Positions 15,001 to 26,707 of a DNA stretch of 64,000 nt are shown here, piece after piece (position 1 is the first letter of the stretch; every line of letters starts with the position of its first letter). Source of the DNA: Callipepla californica brunnescens (Eukaryota > Chordata > Aves > Galliformes > Odontophoridae). The notes beneath the pieces were generated by a model. That model worked only from the letters and a program-made list of their open reading frames with translations. It was not told where the DNA came from and did not search any database. The position numbers and the translations under genes are program-made. Where the stretch lies: NCBI GenBank assembly GCA_023055505.1, contig JALIRH010000006.1:28493105-28557104 (forward strand). Reading direction: 5' to 3'.

Positions 15001-16342
15001 AGCAATAACGCAATAATTCCAGGCACAATATTGGAAGATTCACATACTGGTACCACAAGTGGCAGCAGCACACAGAGGACAGGCACCAAAACCCCACATC
15101 TCAAAGTGCTGAGCAGCAAATCAAAGTTAATCCTAAAGTGAGTCAGCTACAAAATGAAGAAAACTTTCCAGTTGTAGATAAGAGTTCCTATACGAAGTGC
15201 TTGCAGAACTGTAGCAACTGAAAACTTGTTCTTATAAACAGAAACTGTGAAGATCCTACACTGCCACAGTATCACATTTCACCCTAGAGAGCGTGCAACA
15301 AAACTTACAGCGCACTGTAAGCAAAGGAAAGCCTACTAGGTACACACACACGGGTGTTCTAATTAGACCCAGTTCTGTAAGATAACATACACACTTTCAG
15401 AAGTAAGCGAGCTGGCGGCACACGGACTGTTGCAACAAGCCAACTCCATCAGAGCTCAGCATCACTTCCTGCCCTCAGTGACCGTGCAGCAGTGTCAGCC
15501 TGACCACAGCTGCTCAGCAGCACCCCAGAGCACAATCCACACCTGCACAGTGAGCATCTGCCAGCCCTCCAGTCCCCCTGGCACTCATTCAGCTTGCAGA
15601 CCTGGCTCCTGCACAAAGCACATAGGACAGCCACAGCCCAGCGCAGTGTGCTGTTGGACATTAGAGCAAGGAGGAAGGTGATACGGGATTGTGAGCTCTG
15701 TTGGTTATTCATTGCCAGGAATAAAAATAATGATTGCTGTAATAATAAAGTGAAGCTCGTGGAAACTGAAGCTGCAGTTACCTTCATGCAAAATGTTTTA
15801 AGCGCACAAACCAGACTTAGTAAAGTAGAATGAAGCATCAGGAACTCCTTGATTAATCAGTGAGAGCAGAGGGACGAAGCAACAGCAACCCGCATGCCTC
15901 CTCAGGTCTGTTATAAGCAGGACAAGCACAGGACAGACGAATCCCGCCCCAAGGCAGGGACGCACTCGCTGCGTGCCCTTTCTCCAGCCACTCCACATCC
16001 CCTAACAAAGATAAACCAGCCAGCGCTGGGGAATCATTCAAGCAATGGAGTATTATAAAGCACGAATCGCTTAATTCGCGCTCAAACGGACATTTCATCC
16101 AACTCAGCGCCATCCTGAAGCGCCTGGATTTAATTAACAGGGCAGGAAAGAGAAGGACAGCGGCAGCCCTTCCTGCTCGTGCCGAGGAGCGCACGGTGAG
16201 AGAAGGGACAGAGCCGCCAACGCGGGCGGACCCCACGCGGGCTGAGGGGCGACCCCACTGCGCGCGGAGTCCGATCCCCAGCCCACCCCAGCCCCGCCGC
16301 AGAGCCCGCTCGCCCGCCCCGGCGCCCACCTGAGCCCCTCAC
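1..16342 (-). other. OSBPL3: Probable OSBPL3 intron 1 (no coding exon seen)
   Basis: This 16 kb stretch lies downstream, on the minus strand, of the CpG-island first exon that I assign to OSBPL3. I looked for the N-terminal and PH-domain sequence of OSBPL3 on the minus strand and found nothing that matches. Open frames are short (111 codons at most), overlap on both strands and show no family resemblance. The DNA is AT-rich with T/A homopolymers (T17 at 2,450-2,466 and about T19 at 7,708-7,726) and one CR1 copy at about 11.4-12.4 kb. The intron assignment rests on synteny with CYCS and C7orf31 and on the strong donor at 16,342. The coding exons would lie left of the window. Confidence 0.5.
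11375..12421 (+). mobile_element. CR1 LINE fragment, 3' part, plus orientation
   Basis: Reading on the plus strand, the segment resembles the end of CR1 ORF2, the reverse-transcriptase/endonuclease polyprotein. The motif around 11,535-11,585 translates as a degraded form of the RT core with FADDTKLGG at about 11,552-11,580. It is followed by the conserved 3' portion of the ORF ([20 protein letters not shown] at about 11,900-11,960). The copy ends with the typical CR1 tail, a 'GATGATCTTGGAGGTC'-type block and short ATTCTATG-like repeats at 12,358-12,420. The reading frame is broken repeatedly and a few bases are missing near 11,495, so it cannot encode an active enzyme. It is a 5'-truncated, dead copy, as is usual for CR1 in birds. 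Confidence 0.93.
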
Positions 16343-16480
16343 CTGCCGGCAGGGAGACCGCGAGCGCAGAGCACGACGCTAACTACACCGAGGAAGGCAG
16401 AAACACACAGAGCAACGCCGCAGCTCAGCGCACCGACCCGGCTCCGGGGTGGGACGAAGCAGAGCGGGGCAGGAGGGCGG
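16343..16480 (-). other. OSBPL3: Candidate OSBPL3 non-coding exon 1
   Basis: The minus strand ends here in GGCAG|GTGAGG, a strong 5' splice site whose intron begins at 16,342. The right edge is only an estimate, placed 30-70 bases downstream of the CCAAT box at 16,512-16,516 as is common for CCAAT-dependent TATA-less promoters. There is no convincing start codon with a long frame, so it would be 5'UTR; human OSBPL3 also starts with a non-coding exon. OSBPL3 encodes an oxysterol-binding-protein-related lipid-transfer protein acting at ER-plasma membrane contacts. The gene identity is inferred from position, not from protein sequence in the window. Confidence 0.45.
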
Positions 16481-16597
16481 AGCCGCCGCTTTGGATCGAC
16501 AGCCGCCCCGGCCAATGGGAAGATCGCATTCGCCTCCCGCCTCCCGCCCTCGAGGGGCGTTATCGCCGCCCGGCCGTTGAAGGCGAAGGTGTTTCCA

Positions 16598-16605
16598 TGA
16601 CGTCG
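16598..16605 (-). promoter_or_regulatory. CRE-like site in OSBPL3 CpG island
   Basis: TGACGTCG is one base from the palindromic CREB/ATF site TGACGTCA. It sits about 85 bases upstream of the CCAAT box in the minus direction, a normal place for such a site. Occupancy is not shown by sequence. Confidence 0.4.
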
Positions 16606-16697
16606 CAGGCGGCGCCGCGCGGCCAGGTGGGATGGGCTGCGCCGGGGCGACGCGGGGACGGGATCGCGGGGCTAAGTCGGTGCTGAGCCCCAGCGCC

Positions 16698-16736
16698 GGG
16701 CAGGGCAGGGCAGGGCAGGGCAGGGCAGGGCAGGGC
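16698..16736. repeat. (GGGCA)n pentanucleotide repeat
   Basis: Nearly eight uninterrupted copies of GGGCA lie at the upstream edge of the CpG island. The G-triplets spaced by two bases could form G-quadruplex structures on the plus strand. The number of copies is likely to vary between individuals. Confidence 0.9.
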
Positions 16737-19700
16737 GCCCGGAGCTGACGGGCGGAGCTAATCCCGCAGCGGCTTTGAGGCGCCGCTGGAAGCGGACACT
16801 GCCGTTCCTGCGTTCGTCTCTGCAAAAAGCGAAATAAAAGAAAAGAGGGCTAAACGTAGCTCTGGGGTGTGTTAGCCGCGGTTAATTCTTTATTTCTGTG
16901 CGTTGGCTTCTTGCGCTGTTGTTCCACCCTCCTGCTGAACGGGAGCAGGGAGGCAGGAATGGGCTGGTGTCCCTTCCTGGGCTAAAGAGAAGTTAAAGGG
17001 TGAATGGATGGGCAGCTCCTTGGGAATAAGGCTGTTCAGAAAGATCACAGCACGGAGAAATAGCGTCGGTCTTTTAATACGGCCAAACAGGTGATGGTTG
17101 CACGCGTCAGTGTAAATGTATAGGCAGAAAGCCTCAGAATACGGATTGCTGTTTTACCTTTCCAATAGATCCATCAACACAAAGCCATCCAGTTTATCAT
17201 ATATAAATATATAGATACATATTTTTTAGAGTCGTTAGGGTGTTCCCCAGCCCTGTGCACTTTACCTTCCATTTATCCTTGCTCTTTGTCTTTTCTGTTC
17301 TGATGGATAGAGCCTCAGTCTTTGCAGAGCCTTTACGAAGAGGAACTCCATTCTCCATAACCCAGCATTTTTGTTTGTTTGTTTTTTAATTCATTTTTCC
17401 TTTGATCTAATGTGATGCATAATTAAATCGCGTGGTCTGAATTAAAACTTTGCCATTATGTGTGTCCTTTTAGCTTGCTCTTTCCTGTGGTTTCGTAATG
17501 TCAATTCACAGTAATGCTTCCAGTGAATACAATGAAAGCAATTCTTTGTTTTCCACTTTTTCTCTTTAATTATTGTGTGAAAATAATTATTATACTTCTG
17601 TTAAACTCAATGACATGGAATGATTTTTCATGTTCTGGCAATGTTAGTCTCATGTTGGCAAACAAGTTCCCATAATGTGTGTCTGGACCAGACAGAGATG
17701 CTTGTTGTAAGAGACAAATTGTGTCCTGGAATTTGAGCTGAACGACTGAGACAAGTCTTTTGAAGACCTTCTACACTGACAACGGAGGAATGTGTTTGTC
17801 ATTGTCCTTGTGGCTGAGAAGGTGTGAGCAACAGTAGAACTGTGTACAAAGTCATTGGGTCAGCCCTTTATCTTCTAATGATTTAGCGTCTTCAGTCCTA
17901 GACAGGAGCTATCTGTCTTGAAATTCAGCAATATATCTCCTTGTCTGTCAAAGTAAATCTGACCTTCCATCCTTGGTATATTTCCTTTCCCACCAGTCCC
18001 TCATCATCATGTCATTTTTGTCCTAAAGCCTGTACTTTTTTTTTTTTCCCCTACAAAATCTCTCAAGAACCTTCTGTCCCATTAACAAACACCACTGTTG
18101 CCCTGTTGCATATCCAGGCTAGTATTATGCAAGCTTCTGGCACTAGTTTTTGTATGTCTTGCTTGAATTTCTAAACACTTATCTGTCATCTCCCTAATCT
18201 GCCTAGCCCTCTTTTAACATGTCTGTAGTCTCTGGGCCCTCTCTCCTGGCTCTTGCACTTTCCAGCTAGAGTTCCCCTGGTAAAGCTACCTTTGGAGCCC
18301 TTTTAAATACCTCTGAGGTGCAAAGTTTTCCTCTCAAGTGCTTGATGCTGCACCGCCCATGTGAACACTCTCACCTGTGTTGCACAATTCATGAGTTGTT
18401 GCAAATACTTGTAGAGATCTCAGTTCTGCCTTTCATTTGTCTTATAGCAAGAGCTCAGGGAAAACAGACTGCTGCCCTGCCAACTCTTCTCTTCACAAGA
18501 GGCCTAACTGACTCCAGTTTACTCATTCAGAGCAGGAAGGTTACAGACTTTGTGTTGGTAATGCAGGTGTATGGCCAGAAGTTAGTCAAAAAAGAAAGGA
18601 GAAAAACTGAAAAGGGATGGATGTCCACCAGCCTAACACACAGCAAGGAGTTATCCCAGGAGACTGTATCACAGTGAAGAAAGTAAGCAGCTGTTCTTTT
18701 ACCATACCAAAACTACTCTTCAAGAGAATTTCTGTGCCAGATAGTCAGAAGAAATTTGCTCTGACCACAAACCTACAAAGCTGGGGTAGGGTAGATCAGG
18801 CAACAAACTATGGGATGCACAGATTTGCTCCGTCTGCAGTGACCATGTATGGGGTATTCCTGCTGAGTAACGTGACCCGTTGTAGCCATGCATCCTTCTT
18901 CCACAGCACTGCTAATCCAGCCCTGGAAGGCATCAAAATGCACCAAATAAGTAAAGAAGGCATGCAACTGAAGTCCTTGGGTTGTTTTTGTTTGCTTGTT
19001 ATCTAATATAAACAACTAAAAAATGCAGACTTCAGAGAACCCTGCCTTTGTGTATCTGTTTGCATAGCTGCTGCCCCAATAAGCATCCATGGGTTTGAAA
19101 ACAGTTGAATTCCAGATAGTAACATTCATCTCTAGCAGCAAATGTAAACTTCCTGCTGTTGATTTGTCTGTTCCATCCAGCTTCAGGGAAAATGAGAGGA
19201 CCCAGCTGTGGGTCTAGCTCTCAGGCTTACTGCAGCTGAGGGCCAGCTTGTGAGTGTCAGCTGGTAACTGCGTGATGAATAAGTAAATCTGATGCCCAAA
19301 CCACTGAAGAAACAGGAGTTAAGAAATAACTAAGCTTCCACTTGACACAGACAAGGACATGTAACTCTGATACTGACTTGGAAATAATCAGAGGGAAGTC
19401 CAAGGTTTTCAAGACAAAATTATTCTGATTTTTTTTTAATTGTAGTGTTTTCCTTTAAGAATAGAAACTAAACAAATTTGCGGTTTAAGATTCTGGATTT
19501 GTCAGTCCTGTACTGGATTCATACATGCCAGATGCTGTTTTATAACATTTATCTTCCTCCCCCTGATTGGTGACTATTACTCATTATTTCAAGTATTCTT
19601 GGATTTTAGTATTTATCTAAAATGCAATCAGATGGAAAAAATGTCTTATTTTTTTTCCACATCATTTAAGGCAGAAAATACCAAAGTATATGAAGGTTTA

Positions 19701-20171
19701 CTATTTTCAGCAAGTTTATTAGCAGAGACGTGATACAGATCTCTGCAGAATCCAGCATCCAGATGCCAATCAGATGGAACAGAAGTCCATACAGTATTAA
19801 AAAAAACAATCTCAGTGCACTCTGAGCTATAGTGTCCTTCCCTAATGATGCCAGCTTGTTTATTCAGGTTGCTAGCAAGTAGGAGAGACAGAAACCTCCT
19901 AAGGGGCAGAAGGGATTAGCAGGGATACTCCAACACTCATTGCCCTTTTCCCTTTATAAGTTTTATGTTGCACTTGGAAGACTTGAGGTATTTGCCCATT
20001 GCAGCCAGAGTTTCTACTTACTTTGCTGGGCTCTGGGTGAGGCCCAGGCACACCTTGTGTTGTTCTTTCTCTTCAGCTATTGCACACAGCAAGTTAAGAG
20101 ACTGGAGACTCTTCTCAGAAGAATTATGCACAGGTTCTTTTACAGACTGTCCTCTTTGTTCTGTTGAGAAT

Positions 20172-20203
20172 AGGATCCACATTAGTAAGAAAATGTGGAT
20201 CCT
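20172..20203. repeat. Perfect inverted repeat, 12-bp arms, 8-base loop
   Basis: AGGATCCACATT (20,172-20,183) is followed after eight bases by its exact reverse complement (20,192-20,203). The two arms could form a 12-bp stem. There is no run of T after it and no sign of a larger pre-miRNA-like stem, so function is unknown. Confidence 0.75.
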
Positions 20204-23200
20204 TTATCTTCACTTTTTCCTTTTAACACATGTAATAGGAAAATGAAGTCACAACTTTAAGGAACAGAAATTGCTGATATTGTGGAATATCATTCTTTCA
20301 GGACCATGAAAGGCACTGAATATATCTGAAAGGCTGTGGGATAGATGCCTATATATTTCACTTGGAAGGGAAAAGAAATGATATTGTTCAAACCTTGTAA
20401 ATTGTAGCTGACCAGGTGTGGTTCCTGCCAGCACAGATGAAGTTTTCTATTGTGTAAACTCCTTGAAGATCCTAATGCTTCATTTGAGTGCATGTGATGT
20501 TTGGAAAGGTTCAATTATGGCAGTAACAAGCACAGCCCTGAAAACATGTACAAGTCCAGTTACAGACATTGAGCTTGTTAGCAAACAGTTATTCCTGACA
20601 GACGGATTGAAAGAGCAGAGAAGCAAGTCTCCTCATAGATGCTTGAAAGTCAGACTTCTGGCCTTTAGCCAAAGAGCTGCTCCAGAGCCTGCCTGCTCCC
20701 ATGATCAGGCAGTCTCCCAGCTGTCAGAACAGGCATTGATTCAGCCAGTTTGTGCCTGCTGATACTTTGCATGCCTCCACCTCAGTAAATGCTTAACGTT
20801 CCTATCTAATGTGCAAGCTCTTAGTTACATATAGGTAAGAATTTCACTAGAGGAGAGTAGAAAGCATGCCTGTTGCTGGTGTGTGAATTGACTGCATTTT
20901 GCATCAGGTGTTTTCCAAACAGAAAAGCTATTCATTCTAGCTGCCAGGTTTCAGCGGGGAAAAGCTAAGCAGGTTTAGTTCTGCTGATGTACACAACAGC
21001 AGTACCTCCATTCCCTGTCTCACAACCATTAGTGTCAGGGTCTGAGTTTTAAAATGATTCAGAAGTGTGCAAGTATGGCTTATTTCCCATTTTCCCTGCT
21101 GGCAGCAAACTTTATTTGACAGAAAAATATATCTTCACAGACACTATACAGCAGACTCAACACAAATGCCAGTAAGTTTACACAGATGTTTTTGTTTTGT
21201 TTTATCTTGTTTTGTTTAGTGCCAAAGGCTAGTGCAAGTTCCAGGCAGGAGGGTTGTCTGGGAAACAAAATCTTCACCTTTATATGGAATGGCTTCACAG
21301 TTCTAGGCAGCTGCCTCAGACCAGATGCAGAGCTATTGAAATCAATGGAAAAATCATCCTTCAGGTTCAATAGACTGAGTCAGATACCCCACCTAATGGC
21401 TCAAAATGTTGAGTGGTGGGAATTTCTGTTGGATCTCAAGGCATTAATGAGAACACAGGCAGCTGCTGAGAGGACAACACCTGCCCTACTATTGCTCCAA
21501 GAGTGCAATTGGCAAGAGAAGCTACCTAGTCCACTGCTTGATGCTTTTTTTTCTAAGGGTTTGCTGCTAAGGAAGGAGTTTCTGTGAATAAGGAAGTTTA
21601 GACACAAATGAAGCAATGAAAGCATTCATTTGAACTCAGAGGTGATTGCTGCGTAGGAGAGGAAAAGTATTTACGGCATTACAGTCAATCTGACACGAAT
21701 GACCGACAAAGTAAAACAGAGGAAAAACAAACCTTGCACACAGTGTGCCATGGGCAAACACACATACAGAAGTCACTAGGAAAAGGCACGGAGGGAAGTT
21801 TACCTTCCAGCAGCCCAGGTGTAGCCAGCTCATCACTATCACTTCAGCCCAGCCAGTTGCTGATCATGCAAGTAGCCACTTTGCACAAATTCAAACAGTA
21901 TCAGCTATGACAGAGATCTGCAGCTGCCTTCCCACTTTCTTGCCTCCAGAAGAGATATGAAAAAGGAATGTTGCTACACTGTTTTAAAGTCATCCACTTT
22001 TAGTGTCTGCCCGTTGAATATAAATAGACGTGGATTTACCAGCTGTTAAGATTTTTATTTTTATGTGCTGTTATCTTCCCCTGGACTTGAACCCCCTAAA
22101 AAAAGCTGTTGAAAAGTTAAACAAACACTATAGCAAACATATTGAGGCCATCATTCTGTACACATTTGTAGGAACCAAGCATGACAAAGTGTATTTTAAA
22201 GCCTTTAAAATGGAAAGGGCCCTCGTTTGTAACCAAACAAGAAAAATATTTGGTAGAGGTATGGGACTGTTTATGCGTGTTCATTCTCACACTAGTTAGT
22301 GTAATGGAATGGGAGCTTAGAGTTTTGTCTTGGCTGCAGTTATACAGGCAAAATCTCCTGGAGGCACGTTTGAAAAAGATGAAATTAAACCATGTTACCT
22401 AATGGAGAATAGGTGATATAAGAATGTATGAACTAAGATAAGAAGTAGCTGAATTCAGGAAAACCCATCCCACAGAATGAAAAGAGCACAGTGAATTAAA
22501 CGGGCCGGTTATCTAATCTCAAAGAGCTCGGGTAATGTGTTATGGTAAACATTTACTTTTCAAGGAGAAAATGAAAAGCATAATATTTACTCTTCAAAGT
22601 GGGTCTCATGCAGGTTATGGAGTTATAGTTCAGTGTTGAGGTAAAGTGTTAAAGGTGCATTTCAGGCAGCTGGGGGACTGTTACAGGCTGGAATCAAACA
22701 GTCACAGCGATAGGAGAAGGAAAGGAAGCAAGCATGTAGACCTCCCATGCACTGGCCTTAGTAAGCCAAAGTAAAGTTACTTGCTAGTGGTAGTGTTTAT
22801 TTTCTAAGGCATTTATGTACTTACACTGCAGTATTAACATAATGGCTATGGATGGATAAGGGAGTGTAATTAATTTAAAGCCCTGAAACACCGTCAGTAA
22901 AATCTTATTCAAAGAGGCTGCAAAGGAACTTGAGAATTAGAGGTGAAAGGTAAAGTTCTGTCATGAATTAAAAACTAGGCAAGAGAGCCTGCAAAGAGAC
23001 AGAATAAATTGCTAGTTCTTAAAATGGAAAAAGGTTAATAGCAGGATGCTCCAAGGACCCCAGCTGGAGCCAGCGTTCAGTATATTATTCAGAGTCTGGG
23101 AGGATGAATGGTCTGGTAGTAAAATTTGCTTGTGATACACATTGTTTGGGTTTGGAACAGGTTGAGAATTATGACGGATACCAGATGGATCTAATAAGGC

Positions 23201-23466
23201 TACTGTAAATGTTTGGAAGCAACATAATTGTAAAGGAAATGCCAAAAAAGTTTAAGATACGGCTTGTTGGAAGAAGTATAGGCTGCAGCATGTGCATGCA
23301 GTGGGCTCTGGGTGAATGGTAGCTTCCAAGAAAAGCTGTAAGGAGCAGGCAGCAAGGTTATTCAAAAACACCTGTAAAATTGCCAGTGTGATTGCTGTCA
23401 TTTTGAAATGGTCTGCCAGTTTTCACTGACTGTGCCAAACTGTTTCCTCTGGAAAAAAAAAAAATA

Positions 23467-23473
<7 letters not shown>

Positions 23474-23505
<32 letters not shown>
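23474..23505. repeat. (AT)n microsatellite
   Basis: About 16 uninterrupted TA dinucleotides flanked by A-rich and T-rich tracts. Confidence 0.95.
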
Positions 23506-23507
<2 letters not shown>

Positions 23508-23676
23508 AGGATCGAATTAAAAAAAAAACAAAGTAACTGTAACTGGAGGGTTTGAGAAGATGCAGATGAACCAGTTCACTTCTACTCCTGATGAGGGAGG
23601 TGCATATCTCATGAGGCTACCACTGCATAAGCTGTGCCAAGGCCTGGTGGGCTGGGGGGTTTTATTTACTCAAAGC

Positions 23677-23729
23677 AAAATAAAATAAAATAAAATAAAA
23701 TAAAATAAAATAAAATAAAATAAAATAAA
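23677..23729. repeat. (AAAAT)n microsatellite
   Basis: Ten to eleven perfect copies of an AAAAT pentamer. Such A-rich repeats often grow from retroposon tails, but no element body is visible beside it. Confidence 0.95.
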
Positions 23730-26680
23730 GATTATCTGAATATCTGACTCTGGCAGAGAAATTAAAATATTCCTAAGAAGATGACTATACCTGATCTAGC
23801 GTGTTTATTTAGTTGCATGCCAAGAAAAGTTTGATTCCTTTCAGCTATGCGAGAAAAACATTTCAGATAGGTAGTTAGGGCTCCCACATCACTGGGGATT
23901 GTTTTCTCACAGAAGAAACAGGGACAGGAATGTTGGAGAGTTACATCATATTTTCTTCTATCTTCCTTCTAAGCAAAGATTTTCTTTGAGGCTGAATGGA
24001 ATCTTTGTGTCAAATGAACCTACATTCTTAGGATTTTAATTTGGTGAGCAGAAGATAGATTTCGTTCCTCATTTTAACCTATTTTTATTTAAATTATCCG
24101 GTTTAGCTGTCAAATCGATTTGTGGTGCCCAAGATGCAAATACACTTGCTGACAGCTCATCCAAGACGTCTGCCAAGCGCTCAGCAGATGTCAAATACTA
24201 AGTAAAGCATTAACATTTGTAACAACAGAATGAAAGGTACTGAAGAAAACAATATGATGCCATGCAGTGTTCTTCTGAGCGTTCCTCAGTCAAGTCACAA
24301 AAGGCTGCTACAGAGAAAGTGCTTTGCAAAGACATCTCACATTGCTTTCCTTTGCAGTGTTTTGCACTCCCATTCCCTCATTTCATCAACCCCTTCTCTT
24401 CATTCCTTCACCTGACTCATGTATACCACAAGTGCAACCTCGGATATTCCCATTGCTATTTTCCCTCTATTTTTCCCTTTCTTTCCCTCTCACCTTCTCA
24501 GGTTGCCATCCTGTTGCTTGTGGATGTATTTGTGAGAGAGAAGATCTTAAATTTGAAAAGCACCTTGTTTAGCAGGTACTTGCTAAAACACGTGCTTGCA
24601 ATTCTTAATATCTTACAAGAGAAACAAACCAGACATAACCAGCTGGCACTTTCACAAATCATGACTGTCATCATAAAAGTTCCCCTGTTCCAGTGAAAGA
24701 TGTATATTCAGTAATCATTCTCCCGAAGAAGAAAAGGATGAAAAGTGACGCAGCATGTGAGTGAGGGGGGAGAATGATGTGTGCTTTTGGGATTCTGTGT
24801 TCCCGAGCAGTTGAGGGAGGAGATGCCCAGAAAGTGGCTGTCATTTTTATCCAGCAAATGTAGGCTGAACGGCGATGACATCTTCAAAGTACCAGCTGAA
24901 AAGATCTGAGTCATTCAGGTGAGGTTTCTGAATATAAATGGCAAAAAAAGTTCAGTGAGATACTCCCAGGGACAGCATTTCACGAGTAGCAGAACTACTG
25001 AAGCCTAATCTCTTACGGATTTGTTTCTCTACCTGATTCCTACAAAGCCCCAACCAGGCCTTCAGTAACCCTAGTTTTCCCCTAATCTTTCCATATATCC
25101 CTACACTCTCCTGCAGTACTTTCACTTCCCTCTGGGTGCTTTAATTAGCAGGCAGGGAAGGGCCAGATGTGCTGTAGCCGTATTACACCTCTGCACCCCT
25201 TCAATTAGTAGCACGGGCTAACAGGCCAGCCTGCTCTCATGCAAAAGAGCAAAGAATGGCTGATTTTTTCTGCGTGATGAAGGAAATAATAGGCTCTTTC
25301 TTTCTAACCACATGTGTTTAGATGACTTGCAGGAACATTGCAAATTTGCCAAATCTGGCTGAGATCAGCGTGCAGGTTCATAGTTATTAGAACCAATTTG
25401 ATAGGTGGGTGAACAAGCAGCTTGGCTGAATGGGCACAGCTTCCTTAAGAAAATGAACTAAAATTAGTTTTCTGTTTTGAATGCCCAAAATTTGGGGCTT
25501 TTTTCGCCATGAATAGATGTAAATAATTTTCAACCATTATAAAAGAAATAAAGCTTGGCTATCTGATCCAGATGAAATAACTCTGTAAATGGAAATCAGC
25601 TCCTAGAAAAACAAAGGAAGAAAAGGGCAAAAATGTCTCTAAGCTGGGTTGCAGCAATACAAGCACAGAGCAGTACATTTCTGGTAAAACACTGCCATTC
25701 TAGCCACCAGATAAAGTAATTCTCATCTGTTTTATCCTGTGCAAATTACAAGCAAGTGGGTTTTAGTTCCTATTAACCCAGCCAAAACCAAAGCAATGGC
25801 AATCTCTTCCTGTTCATCTGGGGCAGAAGTAACTGTGTAGCATGGAAGCTGTGCTCTCTCTATGCAGAAACTGCCATGCAGGCTCCACGTGACCCAGCCT
25901 GAATTTGAAAACAATATGTCTGTGATCTCGTGAGGATGCCTTCTAGGCTTTATTGCATTGAGGTCACACGGGTTTGCAGAGCCTTGTACTGCCGAGTTGT
26001 CTGCTATTACATCTGTTTGTGTAAGCTGATGCCAAGTTTTGTAACGTTTCATGGTATTTTTCATGATAAGTAGAATGGACTCTGAAAGCCTAGGGGTTAA
26101 TGTCTCAAGTCTTTTCACTTTGTAGTAGCCCACCACTTTCCTGGAAGATCACAGAAATGTTATTGTTGTTGCCATTTGCTTTACGACTTCAGTAAATCTG
26201 AAGTCTTCTAAAAACACTGAACTATAAAAGGGTGACACAGTTACCTTGACAATAGAAACAGTATGGTAAATGCTATTCCTGGAAGTAGGTAACTGATCTA
26301 GATTTAATCTCTGGTTGATACTAACTCCTAACTAGGCATACTGCCAAGTGAAAAAAAAAACCTCAATTCACTAAGCAAGTGGCAAAGAACTTTGTGGTGG
26401 ACTGCTAGTGACTCTGACACAAGTGCTGTACAAGCATAAGCTGTTTTCTTGCACAACAGCAGCTCTTTCAAGGCCACAAGCTTGATAAGGACTATTCACA
26501 TTTGCAGAACACCCACACCAGACAGATCAAAAGCCAAGAACAGGAGAAAGTGTTAAACACACTTCTGGTGAGTATTCTGCTAAAATGCGCTGGCTCCTTA
26601 CTGATTTCTGCCTTTAATTTGCACAGATCACTGTGCTAAGAGATCTGCTACTGAGTTGCATGCATATACATACATGGATC

Positions 26681-26707
26681 CACACACACACACACACACA
26701 CACACAC
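26681..26707. repeat. (CA)n microsatellite
   Basis: About 13 CA units without interruption. Confidence 0.95.

Larger units (their letters stand above)
16150..16800 (-). promoter_or_regulatory. OSBPL3: CpG-island promoter, probably of OSBPL3
   Basis: GC content and CpG density rise sharply here against AT-rich flanks. The island holds a CCAAT box at 16,512-16,516 (ATTGG on the minus strand), GC-box-like CCGCCC/GGGCGG motifs around 16,480-16,560, and a CRE-type TGACGTCG at 16,598-16,605. The minus strand carries a strong splice donor just downstream (CAG|GTGAGG at 16,342). The order CRE, CCAAT, GC box, donor on the minus strand fits a promoter firing leftwards. In human, OSBPL3 is the minus-strand neighbour of CYCS on this side, so OSBPL3 is the best candidate. 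No TATA box is visible. Confidence 0.7.

Noticed and set aside
15449..16825. Several minus-strand open frames of 129-158 codons around the OSBPL3 CpG island
   Set aside because: Same composition effect. None resembles the OSBPL3 N-terminus, and the donor at 16,342 fits a non-coding first exon better.
21186..21587. 133-codon plus-strand open frame starting in a T/TTTTG repeat
   Set aside because: The N-terminal MFLFCFILFC comes from the simple TTTTGTTTTG repeat and mimics a signal peptide. The rest has no family similarity.
24262..24696. 144-codon plus-strand open frame
   Set aside because: Cysteine/histidine-rich but without a recognisable domain. Overlapping frames on the same strand are also open, and it has neither promoter nor splice context.
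26681..26707. CA repeat considered as part of a retroposon tail
   Set aside because: No element body or target-site duplication adjoins it.
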